From Anastrepha obliqua (taxonomy: Eukaryota; Arthropoda; Insecta; Diptera; Tephritidae), in contig NC_072893.1 of the NCBI RefSeq assembly GCF_027943255.1, positions 43,732,001 to 43,796,000 of the forward strand: DNA of 64,000 nt. Reading direction: 5' to 3'. Under the pieces are notes generated by a model. The model saw only the letters and a program-made list of their open reading frames with translations, searched no databases and had not been told where the DNA came from. Numbering within the stretch: the stretch's first letter is position 1; the number at the start of each line of letters is the position of its first letter. Made by a program: the position numbers and the translations under genes. Positions 51,836 through 63,691 of the stretch are shown piece by piece.

Positions 51836-51958
51836 TTTACCGTTCGGAGTCGGCTTAAAACTGATGGTCCCTTCATTTGTGGAACACCATCAAGACGCAC
51901 ACCACAAATATAGAGAGGAGCTCGTCCAAATACCCAGAAAGGGTGTACGCGCCAATTA
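51836..51958 (+). mobile_element. tRNA-derived SINE, copy 4 (3' half)
   Basis: Starts at accgttcggagtcggcttaa and ends at cgcgccaatta (51948-51958) followed by ATTT repeats. It has no promoter region. It confirms the 3' end of the family. Confidence 0.8.
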
Positions 51959-52399
51959 TTTATTTATTTATCATTTTTCATGTGATTTTTCACTAAATTT
52001 CCATCTACTGGTAATTTGTATGGAAATTTCTCACTTTCAACTGCATTAGGCTCTTCGCAATGAAATATACAGCTATGATGAAAATAACAAATTAGCAGTA
52101 TGATTTGACCAGTTTTCGCTACTTTTTTTTGTTTTTTACTTATAATTTTTTAAATATAGTTCATATGATATAAGTTTATAAAATAGAATCAAGTTTCAAG
52201 CTTTGTTCAAAAGTAATACAAATTTTATAAATTTCAAAATTTGTTTAAAAATTTTGGGTAGGCAGTTTTTAACCCATTTAATTTAAGTGGAAGTTGGAAG
52301 TGACTGAAAATTCTCTATGATTTTTGAAATTTTGTTTCCTCTGATGGTGTTGCGTACTCTCTCCTTGTAATGAATGCATTACATTTTTTTATCCAACTA
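51959..52399. other. AT-rich spacer, nothing recognised
   Basis: No supported feature. Confidence 0.3.
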
Positions 52400-54243
52400 A
52401 CCCAAAGAAATAAAGCAACTCATAGCAAGGAAGGGACAACTCCGGCGAAAATGGCAACACACACGATTCCCTGAAGATAAGGCCGCTCTTAACAAAGCTT
52501 CTCAGGAACTAAGACGAGAAATAAATAATTTAAAAAATGAGTCAATGAGTCGATATTTATCTGAGTTGACAGCTGATAAAAGAAATTACTACTCTCTTTG
52601 GAAATGCACAAAATATTTAAAAAGACCAAACTGTCACGTTCCGCCAGTACAAAATGCAAATGACACCTGGACGAGAAGTGATAAAGATAAAGCTATAACA
52701 TTTGCAAATCATCTATCCAACACCTTTCAACCGAACGAGAGCCAATCCGATGACTTATATCCCTGCTTAGATCAAGAAACAACTCTAATCCCACATATAA
52801 CTGTGAGCGAACTGAAAAGAGAAATCAAGCAACTAAAAGACAAAAAGTATTAAAGCAACTACCCAACAAAAGTCTAGTAAGATTAGCGAATCTATTCAAT
52901 TCGTCGATCCGACTCCAGTATGTTCCAAGCCTGTGGAAAGTTGCAGAGATGATTATGATTGCCAAACCAGGAAAGGATCCACATATTGTTTCTTCATACC
53001 GCCCAATCTCCTTGTTACCACAAATTTCAAAACTACTAGAAAAGCTCATTCTAAATCGCTTAAAACCAATAATCGAATTTCGCAATCTGATACCTTCACA
53101 CCAGTTTGGATTCCGCTGTAAACACTCCACCATAGATCAGATGCACAGAATTACAGCTGAAATAGGAAAATCGTTCGAAGAGAAAAACATATGCTCAGCA
53201 GTCTTCCTGGACGTCGCGCAAGCATTTGACAAGGTTTGGCATGAAGGCCTTATCAACAAATTGAACTCATGCCTGCCACTTCAATACAGTGAAATCGTAT
53301 ATAACTGAACGGTATTTTCGCGTAAAACAAGGGAATGAGTATTCCAAATTGCAGAAAATAAACGCTGGAAGATATACCAATACCTCCAAGCACTATGATC
53401 GCCACCTTTGCTGACGACACAGCAATCCTCGCAACAAGAAAAACCGCCGAAGTAGCTGCAACTAAACTTCAAATCGCTATAGACGCAGTAGAAAAATGGA
53501 CGAAAATTTGGCGAATAAAATTAAATAGTAACAAATCAATTCATGTGACCTTTACCAATAAAAAAGTAAACCATCACCCAATAATGCTACTAGGCGCTCC
53601 AATTCCATACGCAAATACTGCCAAATATCTTGGTATAACCCTCGATGCTAAGCTACGTTGGAAGGAGTTTAAAAATAAAACGAAGCGAACTTAATTTGAA
53701 AATATTAAAAATGAACTGGCTCATTGGACAGAATTCAAAGCTCTCCATATATAATATAACAAAATAATGATATACAATCAAATTATTAAACCCGTGTGGT
53801 CTTATGGCGCTCAAATTTGGGGCTGTGCCAGTCAAAATAATATTAACATAATTCAACGATTTCAAAATAAAATTATCAAAAATATTGTCAAAGCACCTTG
53901 GTACGTTCGCAATGCAGATATTCATAGTGACCTCTGCATTCCTACGGTCGCTGAAGTTATTAAAATACAAGCAGAAGCCCACTCTATGAGGCTCCAGAGG
54001 CACATTAACGAGGAAGCCAGCAAACTTCTCAACACCGCAGGCCTAACCCGACTACTCCAGCGAAAAAACCATATGATCTTATCGGTAGTTAATGTAAAGA
54101 AGAAATTTTAAAATTCTCTTCATAAAAACCCCACAAAATTGTTAAAAGCATACTGCTTGTTAGTTTCCCTTAAACTAGTTATAGTGTCAACAAACATTGT
54201 GTACCTATATATAGTTAAATGTTTGTAATAAAAAAAAAAAAAA
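52400..54243 (+). mobile_element. Jockey-like LINE, 5'-truncated, with poly(A)
   Basis: This contains the linker between endonuclease and RT, the RT, the C-terminal block and a 3' UTR ending in an A-run (54231-54243). The endonuclease and ORF1 are missing, so the insertion is 5'-truncated. It differs in sequence from the Jockey copies at 22.5 and 23.7 kb. I could not place a target-site duplication. Confidence 0.8.
52430..54111 (+). pseudogene. Jockey-like RT pseudogene with deleted PQG block
   Basis: Order of blocks: FPEDKAALNKASQELRREINNLKN, SMSRYLSELTADKRNYYSLWKCTKYLKRP, SDKDKAITFANHLSNTFQPNE, ISELKREIKQLK-type end with a stop, MIAKPGKDP, SYRPISLLPQISKLLEKLIL, HQFGFRCKHSTIDQMHRI, AVFLDVAQAFDKVWHEGLINKL. 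RYFRVKQGNEYSKLQKINAG then leads directly to DIPIPPS, MIATFADDTAILA. The stretch that should hold VPQGSVLGP..LYLLY (about 15 codons) is missing near 53365. Then KLRWKEF, PVWSYGAQIWGCASQNN, and RLQRHINEEASKLLNT. FADD is intact, but the deletion removes an essential palm motif, and there are further stops. Confidence 0.8.
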
Positions 54244-56050
54244 TATTTTTATACGTAGAAAATACACAAAATTCTCACACTACTAAACTCCAAAAGTGAA
54301 TGGGTCCTAGAACAGCATACATACATTTTTTTAGAAATTCTGATTAAAAAGTGTGGCATTTTGATGAAAACTTTTCGAATTTTTATAATTCTGATATAAA
54401 GTTTTGAACTCTGGCAGTTGTTGCAGCAAGGACCGTACTTTTATAAAAAAGTAGTAAAAGTTAAAGAAACTAAACGAAGGTAGTGAAAAATGGCCAAAAT
54501 ATCGCATTTCTATTGTTATGATAGTGGCTTTATGTAGCGTATAGCAAGAGTATCGGAGCGATTAACGATGTGATAATTGTATCTAATGGAGGCACAAATA
54601 GAAATTCTTGATAGCTTCTTGAGAATTTTAACTCAACCTTAGATTTTATTGAATCTAAAATTTACTCCCATAAGTGCACTGCAGACGATTGCTCTTTAAA
54701 AGCCATTAACTGTATTCATTCATTAAATCTAGCCACTATTTGCCCCCAGCATTGGCATCATGCCGCCTTATGTTTGCCATTCAATGTGTCAATAGCAATT
54801 ATTACATATCAGCACGTGGCTTCTAGCGACAATCTTCCTGTCTTGTCTTGTCTTGTCTTGCCTTATAATTCAAGCGCACACATACTCGCATATTGGAGTC
54901 CTCCTACAAAACAAGCTAATAGTAGTAGTTATGCAGATAGTGCGTACATACTTACACATACCCATATCTTATGTTTGAGTTCATCTCTTGATGATGTACC
55001 GTATGCCGTCGTCAGACGCCTCTGATATTATATTATTTGAACGCTAGTCGACTATAGTCCGCAGCTATTATCAATGCGCCAGTTTCACGAGAATGTGTCC
55101 TAATAGTTTGATCAAATTGCCTGTCAAATAGATGTCATTCAGTCCCCACGGGCGCATGCATGTGTTTGTGTGGGTATATGGCTTGTTTCTTAGGCTGTGC
55201 CAGTTGCTATGAAACACTGTTACTTTTGCTGTGAAAGGAAAAGTAAACGTGACAAAAATTTTAATATTGCACAACAACCATCCGGCATCAGCCACACATA
55301 TACAAGTGCAAATATGTATAAATTGGGCAGTATTGACTGTCAATGCCTTTCCTACTACACTCATACATCGAATTCATATTCTGGCACAGCATAAAACAGT
55401 TAGTGCCGATTTACACGCGGAGACATCTGGAAGGGAGACACTGGAAATTCTCTTTTCATGTTTCTTTCGTGGTCACAGGGGCAAAATTGGCTTCAGCAAC
55501 ATTTTGACGTTTACTACTTTAGCATCTTAGGATATTTTCTACAATCCGCTAACATTTAAAACGGAAAACGTTCGTCAACATAAAAAATAATTTGTTGTTT
55601 TTTTTATTTACATATATGTTAATAAAAATTTGTGTACTTGAGTAAAAAAAAATTTAATTAAAAATATTTCATATAGGTATAAAAAATTAACTTAAGATTA
55701 ACTTGCGTATATTAAAATGGGGGAAACAATTAGAATTCAAACAAAAATAAGCAAAAACAAACCTATTTTACTAACAAAAATAATCCTATATTTCCCAGGC
55801 AGCGTTCTGATATTTGTCATCATTGATTTCTTCCGTTTGATTGAGAAGCAACACAGAACTCAGAATTTTCTCCCACAAAAGAAAAAAACGAATGAAGCAA
55901 CTATGAAAAATTTATAAAATTGGAAATGCGAATAAGATGCGCAAAGCGTGTCGCCAGTAGGGGAGACAAAAACCCTTCTCTCTTCCGCGTCCGTCCTTCT
56001 TCCACGAACAAAATGTTTTCCTTCTAAATGTTTGCCAGTGTAAATGGCCA
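54244..56050. other. Spacer, no transposon recognised; (CTTGT)n at 54838-54862
   Basis: Probably unique host noncoding DNA. A short pentanucleotide repeat (cttgtcttgtcttgtcttg) lies at 54841-54859, and there are TACA-type words. No exon is supported. Confidence 0.4.
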
Positions 56051-56110
56051 CTTTTTTCCTTGTTCACTCCTTTCGGGAGTATAGAGCCTCGACAAGACTC
56101 AGTCTTGCGT
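56051..56110 (-). mobile_element. LINE 3'-terminal fragment (same family as 16.3-16.4 kb)
   Basis: The complement reads agtcttgtcgaggctctata then ctcccgaaaggagtgaacaa and an A-rich end. It matches the 3' end at 16353-16402 (agtcttgtcgaggccctatg, ctcctgagaggagtgaac). Only the last ~50 bp are present, so this is an extremely truncated copy. Confidence 0.6.
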
Positions 56111-56679
56111 TGCGTTCGTGAATCTATTTTGATTTCTGACAGGGTATGTGATTAGCCTGCCACCACCAGTCCTAAATAGTGGGAATGCCCACCTGTCGTT
56201 ACGTAGGAACAACGCCTTCTTACTGCTTGGAGCGCCATCTCTGTTTCACATTTTTCTGCCAGAAGCATTGCACAGATGGTTGAGCACTTCGCTAAATTTT
56301 GGTGTCTGCGCTATTACCGCGATTGCCCGCTTCCTCTTGCTGGCGCCACTGATGCAAAGTGTAACTGTGTGTTTTCTTTGTTTTTGCTTAATATATTTTG
56401 GTAGGCACTAGACTGCCACATGGGCACTTACACCATTCTAAAAGTACAGCTGTTGCAATCAAATAAATGGTAATGATTTTAAGCAGTAAGAAATAAGTCT
56501 CGCTTTTTTTTTGTTTTATTCTGCAATATCTTTCCACTTCTTGGGTTATGCGTGATAAGCAAATTTTGACTAAACTTGATAGAGGTGGGGTAAAAACGGT
56601 GGCGGATGCTGATCATGTGGTGGTAATAGCATCAGCACTGTATTCTGACACGATCAGTGGGATCATTCAAAGGGCGCTA
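56111..56679. other. Spacer, nothing recognised
   Basis: No supported feature; the short open frame at 56148-56411 has no motif I know. Confidence 0.3.
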
Positions 56680-57865
56680 TAGCCTGAGCGTTAGAGCCTG
56701 TGACTTAAGTTCGAACCCATGTAAAACAGAACTCATGTTTTTTACCACTAAATACAAGGTGTTAAGTTTTACCCTATCCCTAATTAATGAACAAATTCAC
56801 TCAATTTCATCCAACGCAAAGTACTAAGGAGTCATCTTGGACTCCAAACTAAGCTGGAAATTGAACTTTGAAGAACGGATAAGGAAAGCAAGAAAGCTCT
56901 GTATGCCTGCAAACGTATGCTTGGGTTATTCAACCTTAGTATACTTTATGGCTGTATAAGGCGGTTATACGACCAACTCTATCATACGGATCGGCAGTTT
57001 GGTGGAAAGCTCCTGAAAGAGATTACAATATCAAAGTAATTACCAGAATACGAATATCAGCTCATGCAATTACGGTCCATCCATCTAGATCATATCCTAG
57101 AGAGGCTCTCAATGCACATTTTATTCCGATAGATCTCCATATCAATAAGATGGCGATGAGTGCATTTAGGTTTAACGAAGCGGGTCGCTGGAGGAACAAA
57201 ACGTATGATCATGCCAATCTATTATTGCGGCACCTCGGAAAGGACTGGGTATATGGCCTTAACGGTGACATTCAATAAGAATTTTGCAATTCTCTTTCCA
57301 TCTCATTGGGCTTGGAGTAAGGAATTCTCACTAAAAAACTTCGATAGATGGTCCAAAAATGGATTGTAGTGTTGGAGCTGGTATATATAAGAATTCTCAT
57401 AGACTTAGAACTGAAAAATCTGTACGTCTTCCTGATACTTTTAGTGCCTTCCAGGCGGAAGAATAAACAGATCAAGCTTGTACATAGTGAGACTAGACAA
57501 AATGCAAAATGAGCAGAACATTGTGACCCACCTACAAGAACAAAAGAACGTTGACAATTATGAAACGAAGGGGGGCCTGCAGACTCTCGACGGTCTATCG
57601 GCGAACAAGTAGCCAAAATGGGCATCCCTTACAACACACACTGCCATAGCTGCAAACAACCAGAGAAAAAGAAAACGATCTTCTATTTCCTCTGTGAATG
57701 CACTGCCTCATGGAAGGAAAGAATGTCAACACTTGGCAAACCACTGTTGGAGAGTTTCGGACATCTGTCTAGGTTAAACGTCAAGAATTACAATAAATAA
57801 GTTGGAACGACGATGTGGTAACAAAATTTTGCGAAAACGCTAGTTGGATTCTGGATGAATCGCCG
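56680..57865 (+). pseudogene. RNase H-bearing LINE (family C), RT end to zinc tail
   Basis: Frames give KTELMFFTTKYKVLSFTLSLINEQ, then GVILDSKLSWKLNFEERIRKARK, the segment after the RT palm. YGCIRRLYDQLYHTDRQFGG follows, then CSVGAGIYKNSHRLRTEKSVRLPDTFSAFQAEE (RNase H Glu block; the first Asp motif is not visible). After a deletion comes GEQVAKMGIPYNTHCHSCKQPEKKKTIFYFLCECTASWKERMSTLGKPLLESFGHLSRLNVKNYNK, the H/C zinc tail, open at 57618-57800. The second and third RNase H motifs are missing. It resembles the 27.6 kb family in layout, but the sequence differs enough to keep it separate. Confidence 0.65.
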
Positions 57866-58079
57866 CTTTAACCCAGCCGCGCTGGTTGGTCATTATCTTT
57901 CCACACGAAACTATGGAAACTAACAGGCTTGATCGATTAAAAGAAGAAAAAATATTTGAATTTCCATACCATAAAAAAAGTCGTAGGCAAAACTGTCACT
58001 GCTCATGCCGCAACCAGACTGTGAAGCTTACGGGCATTCCAGCACCTACGGGCATTCCAGCATCTTCCGAAAGTTGAAG
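57866..58079. other. LINE 3' UTR or spacer, with an 18-bp tandem duplication
   Basis: gggcattccagcacctac and gggcattccagcatcttc lie side by side at 58031-58066. It is otherwise unassigned. Confidence 0.35.
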
Positions 58080-59045
58080 TTCATCTTCATACAGAGTGTT
58101 CGATGCACACCTAATCTTGGTCCATTCAGGGCATTCTACATTCATATCCCCTCAAGGGATAGGTGGATGCTGTGCAGCATTTGGATACAGTAACTGCTGA
58201 ATATGTTCACAGTTAGCGCGAAGTATGACGTAATAGTGGGTGGAGAAATTTTAGTACTCAAGTTCAGACTACCGCACCCCTACTTATACAGTGTGTTTCA
58301 AGCGGAGGTAGCCGCAATAAAAGAAACAATTGATTGGTCGCTAACTTTTGCAGTCACTGTCAGTGAAGTAAGTGTTCACACCAGCAACCGAGAGATAACT
58401 TGGAACCTGAGCCTGATAATGGTGCACTCGAAACTAGCCAGGGAATGCCTAACTCCTACTTAGACTGCTTTCGAGTACTTTTAAATGGAACTCATTTGGG
58501 TACCTGGTTATAATGCCATTTAAGGAAGCAACTGAATGGACGAGCTAGGTAAATCCATGAGATGGTTTCTCTGTGAAAAGAGGGGGTTGAGATTTCCTTG
58601 ACTATGTGGGTTGCTTCAAGAAAGTTTGGAATCTCATCGAACGCTTGACAAGTACACCAACTTGTAAGACCCCGAGACCCTTGTGGCCACGGGTGTATCG
58701 GAGGTGCTCAAGGGAGCTTCTACGGTTCACATAAACGCAACTCTCTAAATTTGGCGGTGTTCTTTTCAGTTACTATTCCTTAGGTATCCATGCCGTGAGA
58801 CTTGGCATTACTTGTATTTGTTTTGACAGCCGTTGTTTGGGGTATGCGGTGGAATCATTTCCGTAACTTCTCCTCAACTGACCTGCTTCATGGGAGTATA
58901 AGATGTATTCATCTTGGCTTTCACTTTCTTGCAACGTCTGCAGATAAAGCAGGTAGGTTTAAGCATTACGCAACAGATGAGTTGAGATTGAGACTACTCA
59001 CCGTTCAATTTTTTTTCATTTCCATCAGAAATTCACTAACAACCT
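58080..59045 (+). pseudogene. RNase H-bearing LINE (family B), decayed copy
   Basis: The stretch 58203-58463 reads VLKFRLPHPYLYSVFQAEVAAIKETIDWSLTFAVTVSEVSVHTSNREI, matching the LKFRLPDHCSVLQAEVAAIKEAADWLLT block of the copy at 33.4 kb. Next come LIWVPGYNAI, MDELGKS and LDKYTN. A broken zinc tail follows with LGIHAVRLGI-like sequence near 58780 and GRFKHYATDEL. There are many stops and frame changes. It is clearly the same family, but older. Confidence 0.6.
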
Positions 59046-60617
59046 TTTATCGATGAGATGCTACTTCGTCGTCTGTCAACTTGTATGACACAATACTTGA
59101 AACGAGCTGGCAAAGTTCAAAAGAATCGCTCAATATGCTAAGCAAAGTTGCCTTTGGGATCCTCAACGCCATTGGACTGATTTCCATGAACAATTTCTTA
59201 TAATTTTTGTTGAAGCCGCTACTTCGAAGTTTTTTGGGAATAATCCAGTCTGTGGACGCACTGACCACTCACCATCACTAAATTTTTCTCTACCCCATTT
59301 AAATCACTTTTGCAATTCCAAATTCGTATTATAAAGTAATCTCATAATTTTTCTGGTAATAATACTAAAAATTATCGTTTAAAAATCTCATCACTCTGAA
59401 AAAAATTGCCAATGAAAATATGTAGATAAATATTCCTATGCCAAGTTAGGCGTTTGTAGGTATTCGATTACTTCAAATTTATTCCCCTGAAAATCGGTAT
59501 TCTGATTTTTTACCCATAAAGTTATTTGCAGAACTTTATAATATTTTGGGCGGTAGGTGATGCAACCCATTTGAACAACTATGTATGTATATACCTGTAC
59601 ATATGCGGGCATATATTTTCTACCAACACATTTTTGCTAAAATTGCCTATTTACTATTCTGCTTCATATTTTCGTCGGCATGATCCAAATTGGGGCAGAG
59701 TAAATAAATAAATGGCGGCACGTGTGTGTGAATATGAAAGAAAAAGCAAATATTTGTTTGTGTGTATATGTATGTGCGTTGCGAGCAGATGATATTAGTG
59801 CTCACGTGCCGTGCAAATTCGACTCTATTACTGGGCCATCAAAGATTTTTTTTTTGTGTTTTACTTTTTTTATGTGCAATTTGTAAACCCTCTATGAATA
59901 TCAATCGCATATTCGATTTGTTCCAAATTTAGCACCTCACAAAAATAGTTTGTAATAAAAAAAATAGTTTTAAATAAACGGAAATTACATACAAATGCAT
60001 TCATAAATATAGGAAGGACGAATTGAGTCGCTTAACTTAAATCCATCTGTAGGTATGGAAGTATGATTCACAGACTACCTGAACACTACTAAACATTTCT
60101 CATTTTTGGAGGGAAACTGCTGCTGAGAGAATTGCCGAAAAGAGCAGTTAAGTTCCATATGAAATTCAAGTGAAAATTCTAGTTTTTATTCATAATGAAA
60201 AATAATAACCCCTGGATAAAGCTAATTCTAGCTCATGATCGCATGATAAACTTGGAGATAAAATACAATAAAAAATTAGCGTCTTATACTGATATTTCTC
60301 AATAACTACAGAGGCTGTATAAAATATATACAATATTCGACGGATATATGCACCGTCGAAAGTGCACGAGATTCGCTGCGTATAAGCGAGAAGCGCCTAC
60401 ATCTGTTCTTCTACTAAATTATCACTTAGATGCCTTACCGCTCGCTTTATGTTAATAAGATAAATAAACGAATACTTCTATTGAATGCAAAACTTTATTC
60501 TAAGCACAAGGGTTAATATTTAATTTATTTATTTAAACTAAAACCCTATGCTATTCAAGAGCAAAGAGATCAACAGGAATATTGATTGGGTCACACATTC
60601 TTAGCCCACGCTCGATA
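59046..60617. other. Spacer with TG/TATG simple repeats, nothing recognised
   Basis: TG/TATG runs occur near 59720-59780. There is no supported exon; a minus-strand frame at 59047-59268 has no motif I know. Confidence 0.4.
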
Positions 60618-62066
60618 CAGCGCACGCTCGATAACGAGAACTAATTCAAACCAAGGCAGTTCACGTTAACAAAAGTGTTCACGTTTTGGAATGCCCAAAA
60701 AGACTAAGTAAATTTTTAAATCACATTTATTCTTGTTTTCGTTACATATTAATTGAAAACTAAGTTATACGATGGTTTTATTTAAAAAAATCAGTAATCT
60801 TTTTTTGTATCTTCATTTTTTCTTAAACTTGAAGCACAGCTTTCTCCCTTAACCGTCTTAGCACACTCATATTATTTTGACCGACGTCTTCATGGCCAGC
60901 TCATATTAACGCCTTGTTGAAAATTTCAATTGCTTCAGTCGGCTTAATTTTCTCCAGTTGCTCTGATACGCTGTCATCATCGGATTCGTCCTCTTGTTGA
61001 TGATCGTCATCTGCATTGCCCTCCTCGATATCCTCGTTCCATTCATGAATGGCTGGTAATTCAATCTGAAATTTTTAATAAAAAAAGTTTTTTCAATACC
61101 CACATACATATCTTTGAGCATATCTGCGAACACGAACGAACCTCAGGATTTAAACTACTAAGGAGATCGACGCTGTTGCTCATCAAGGTGCGAAGTTCAG
61201 CTTCCCATTTTTCTTTTGAAACCGCCAACGGAACATGATTCTCGGGATCATCATTGTTTACCGTAAAATTTAAAATACTGTTCCAGCACTTAGGTAATGT
61301 TGCTTCACCAACACGAAACCAAGCCGCATCCAAAAGATTTATAGCTGTTTTTAAGTTAATTTTTTTCAACGACTCGAGCAAATCAAACTTTGTCGCTGCT
61401 ATTGAAGCTAGAAGACTGTTTCTGTAATGCAACTTAGTGATTTTTATTGCATTCTGATCCATCGGTTGAATGCGGGGAGTAACGTTTGGTGGCATAAACA
61501 TTGCCGAAATTTGCCCATTCTCCGTTGTCAGTTCAGCTTCATTTGGGTAAGAAGGAGCGTTGTCGATTAGGAGGAGAGCTTTAATTTGTAAAGCTTTCCC
61601 CGTTAAAAACGATGTAACCTTAAAAAACAACGAGTTGACCTTAAAAATCGGACAAAACTTAAAAGCAATATTCACCTGTGGAACAAATAACTCATTTAGC
61701 AACATTATATTTCTTTGCTAAAATCGTGACAGATGAGCCTTTTTCTAAAAAGCCGAAAATTTTAGCCTTTTGTTTTAATATCAAGCACACGGGTTTTTTA
61801 GAACTCATTTTCACCAGAAAACATATGACGAAACACTCTTTGCAAAACTTACCTTACAAGCAATTACGAATAAAATGGGGGATTCCCCAATTTCAGAACT
61901 ACTTGAAATCAATGTAAACTACATTCAAATAATTGTTACGTTTATTGTTCATGTTAAAGAGCTTTTTGGGTTTGTTCACATTTTAGAGTAGTCAATGCAC
62001 AAAAATGCCTCTTCACGTTTTGGGGTGTTCACGCTTTTTTGCGTTTACGTTATCGAGCGTGCGCTA
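60618..62066 (-). mobile_element. Tigger/pogo-like DNA transposon, internally deleted (1,449 bp)
   Basis: Terminal repeats cagcgcacgctcgataacg and (complement) tagcgcacgctcgataacg are flanked by TA. Just outside the left end the words cacgctcgata are repeated once more (60608-60618). Inside, on the minus strand, are an N-terminal CENP-B-type helix-turn-helix and a DDE endonuclease domain with the part between them missing. Autonomous Tigger elements are usually well over 2 kb, so this is a shortened copy. Confidence 0.82.
60880..61808 (-). pseudogene. Tigger/Jerky-like transposase pseudogene
   Basis: It starts at ATG 61808 (MSSKKPVCLILKQKAKIFGFLEKGSSVTILAKKYNVAK), a CENP-B N-terminal helix-turn-helix, followed by a stop. 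The second DNA-binding domain and the region with the first catalytic Asp are deleted. The frame 61705-61061 then carries LTGKALQIKALLLIDNAPSYPNEAEL (second Asp), SAMFMPPNVTPRIQPMDQNAIKITKLHYR (third Asp), LKKINLKTAINLLDAAW and LPKCWNSIL. An acidic C-terminus follows at 61080-60900 (IHEWNEDIEEGNADDDHQQEDESDDD). The join to that acidic part shows gtatgt...tttcag on the minus strand (about 61108-61067), which could be a tiny intron. Confidence 0.75.
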
Positions 62067-62099
62067 TATTCTCATGGTGGTATAGAAATTAAAAAAAAA

Positions 62100-62757
62100 T
62101 AGAATTTACGTTTTTTTCGATATTGCGAAAGTATAGAATCTTAAAAATGTGCTGTGAAATTTTTATGCAGAATCTCCCAATATTATAGCTTCTACAGCTC
62201 ATTAACTAGGTAGAGAGCGGCCCGCGCACTCCTGTACCTCAAATTTTAAACTAATTTTTCTCGAAATGGCTTTTGCCGGCCTTTTGATGTCCAAAAAACA
62301 AGAAACTATTAAACCGAATCGTTTGAAATTTTTATATGTTGTTCACAACATCAATGGCTATCGCCCGTACCAGAATCATATTATTATTTCAATTATTTCG
62401 TATTTTTTTCATTAAGAAACTGAAAAAAACCGATATTTAGAAAACCGCGTCATTTTGCCAAATTCTTTTTTTATTCTAGTAGCGAGACATACTATAGCTA
62501 CAGTTATACTGATAAGTAAGTGTTTTAGTTTTTGTGTTTCAGATAAATAGAAGCGCCAAAATGGACAAAACCGTTCAAGTCCAATTTTTCGGGAGCGTCA
62601 ACTTCAGCGCCATTTTTTTAATTATTAAGATTAAAACAATTTTTTTTTTTTTTTTCATTTTTGTATTAAAAAGCGTAAAAAATTGTAATATCCATTTACT
62701 TTAAAAAAGTTCCTGAAAATACCCTATTCCAATTCTAGACTCCTTGACACTGAATAA
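62100..62757 (+). repeat. Unclassified noncoding repeat, copy B
   Basis: Collinear with 40612-41305 at moderate identity with small indels. It starts about 34 bp beyond the right end of the Tigger-like element. It ends with cctgaaaataccct and tctagactccttgacactga. It is followed by extra end-units (next entry), unlike copy A. Confidence 0.75.
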
Positions 62758-63470
62758 ATCTCGAAATTAGAAAATTTTTTTCCAATTTTTTTCGAAACTT
62801 TTCTTCGAGTTTTAATAAATTTTTTGTCAACTTGTTTTTTGTTTACTTCTGATTATACTCAAACGAATTTTCAGAAAAATTTACAACTAAATTTTTATCA
62901 ACATTTTTCTTTTACTTTTTCCCAATTTTTTCCAGTTTACTTCTGATTATACTCAAAGGAATTTTCAAAAAAATTTACATCAAATTTTGTTTCGAATTTT
63001 TTTTTTTTTTATTTGCAAAAGAAGTTAAATAAAAAGACTAAAAAATTTCAATATCGTTTTTGATATTTTTTACTGCAAAAAATCCTGAAAATACCGTAAA
63101 TCTTCGAACTCTAGACCACCGGGACTCCTTAACACTGAATAAATATCAGAACATTTCTTTCCAATTTGTTTCGAAACTTTTGTTCGAATTTTTTTTTTAA
63201 TTTTTTGGAAATTTTTTTTCAACTTTTTTTTATTTCTTTTTTTTCTTTTTATTAACTTTTATTTTTTTGTAAATTTGTTTCAATTAGTTTTTTTATTTCA
63301 TTTTAATTTTTTTGCAAATTTGTTTTCGAATTTTTATATGTAAAGGAAGTTAAATAAATAGCCTAAAAATTTTAATATCGTTTTTAATTTTTTTTATTGC
63401 AAAAAAAAAATCCTGAAAACATCTTAAATTTTCGAACTCTAGACCACCGGGACCCCTTCACTTACATAAA
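62758..63470 (+). repeat. Tandemly reiterated end-units of the unclassified repeat
   Basis: The block gaagttaaataaa...cctgaaaatacc...tctagaccaccgggactcct occurs again at about 63020-63140 and 63345-63465, 329 and 372 bp apart counted with the 62711 unit. Between them lies another local duplication (ttacttctgattatactcaa at 62842 and 62939). The spacers are extremely T-rich. No coding signal. Confidence 0.65.
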
Positions 63471-63691
63471 ACAGATAAACCTCTAGAGCAGCTCTCTAGC
63501 CCTCTATACTAACTAATAATATTTTAAAGAAATAAAGAAATAAAAATATATATTTGTGCTATAGATTTCAAGCGCACAGAGATCAGAGGTGACTTTAGTG
63601 TATTCACATTTAGTTAGATTTGAAAAAATCTGTAATTTAGCTTTCAAATTACCAGTCGAGATTTTCAAAAAGTACTACTCAAAATTATTTA

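Noticed and set aside
54838..54862. Telomere-like or satellite repeat (CTTGT)n
   Set aside because: Only four units, not a known telomeric unit, and no array beyond it.
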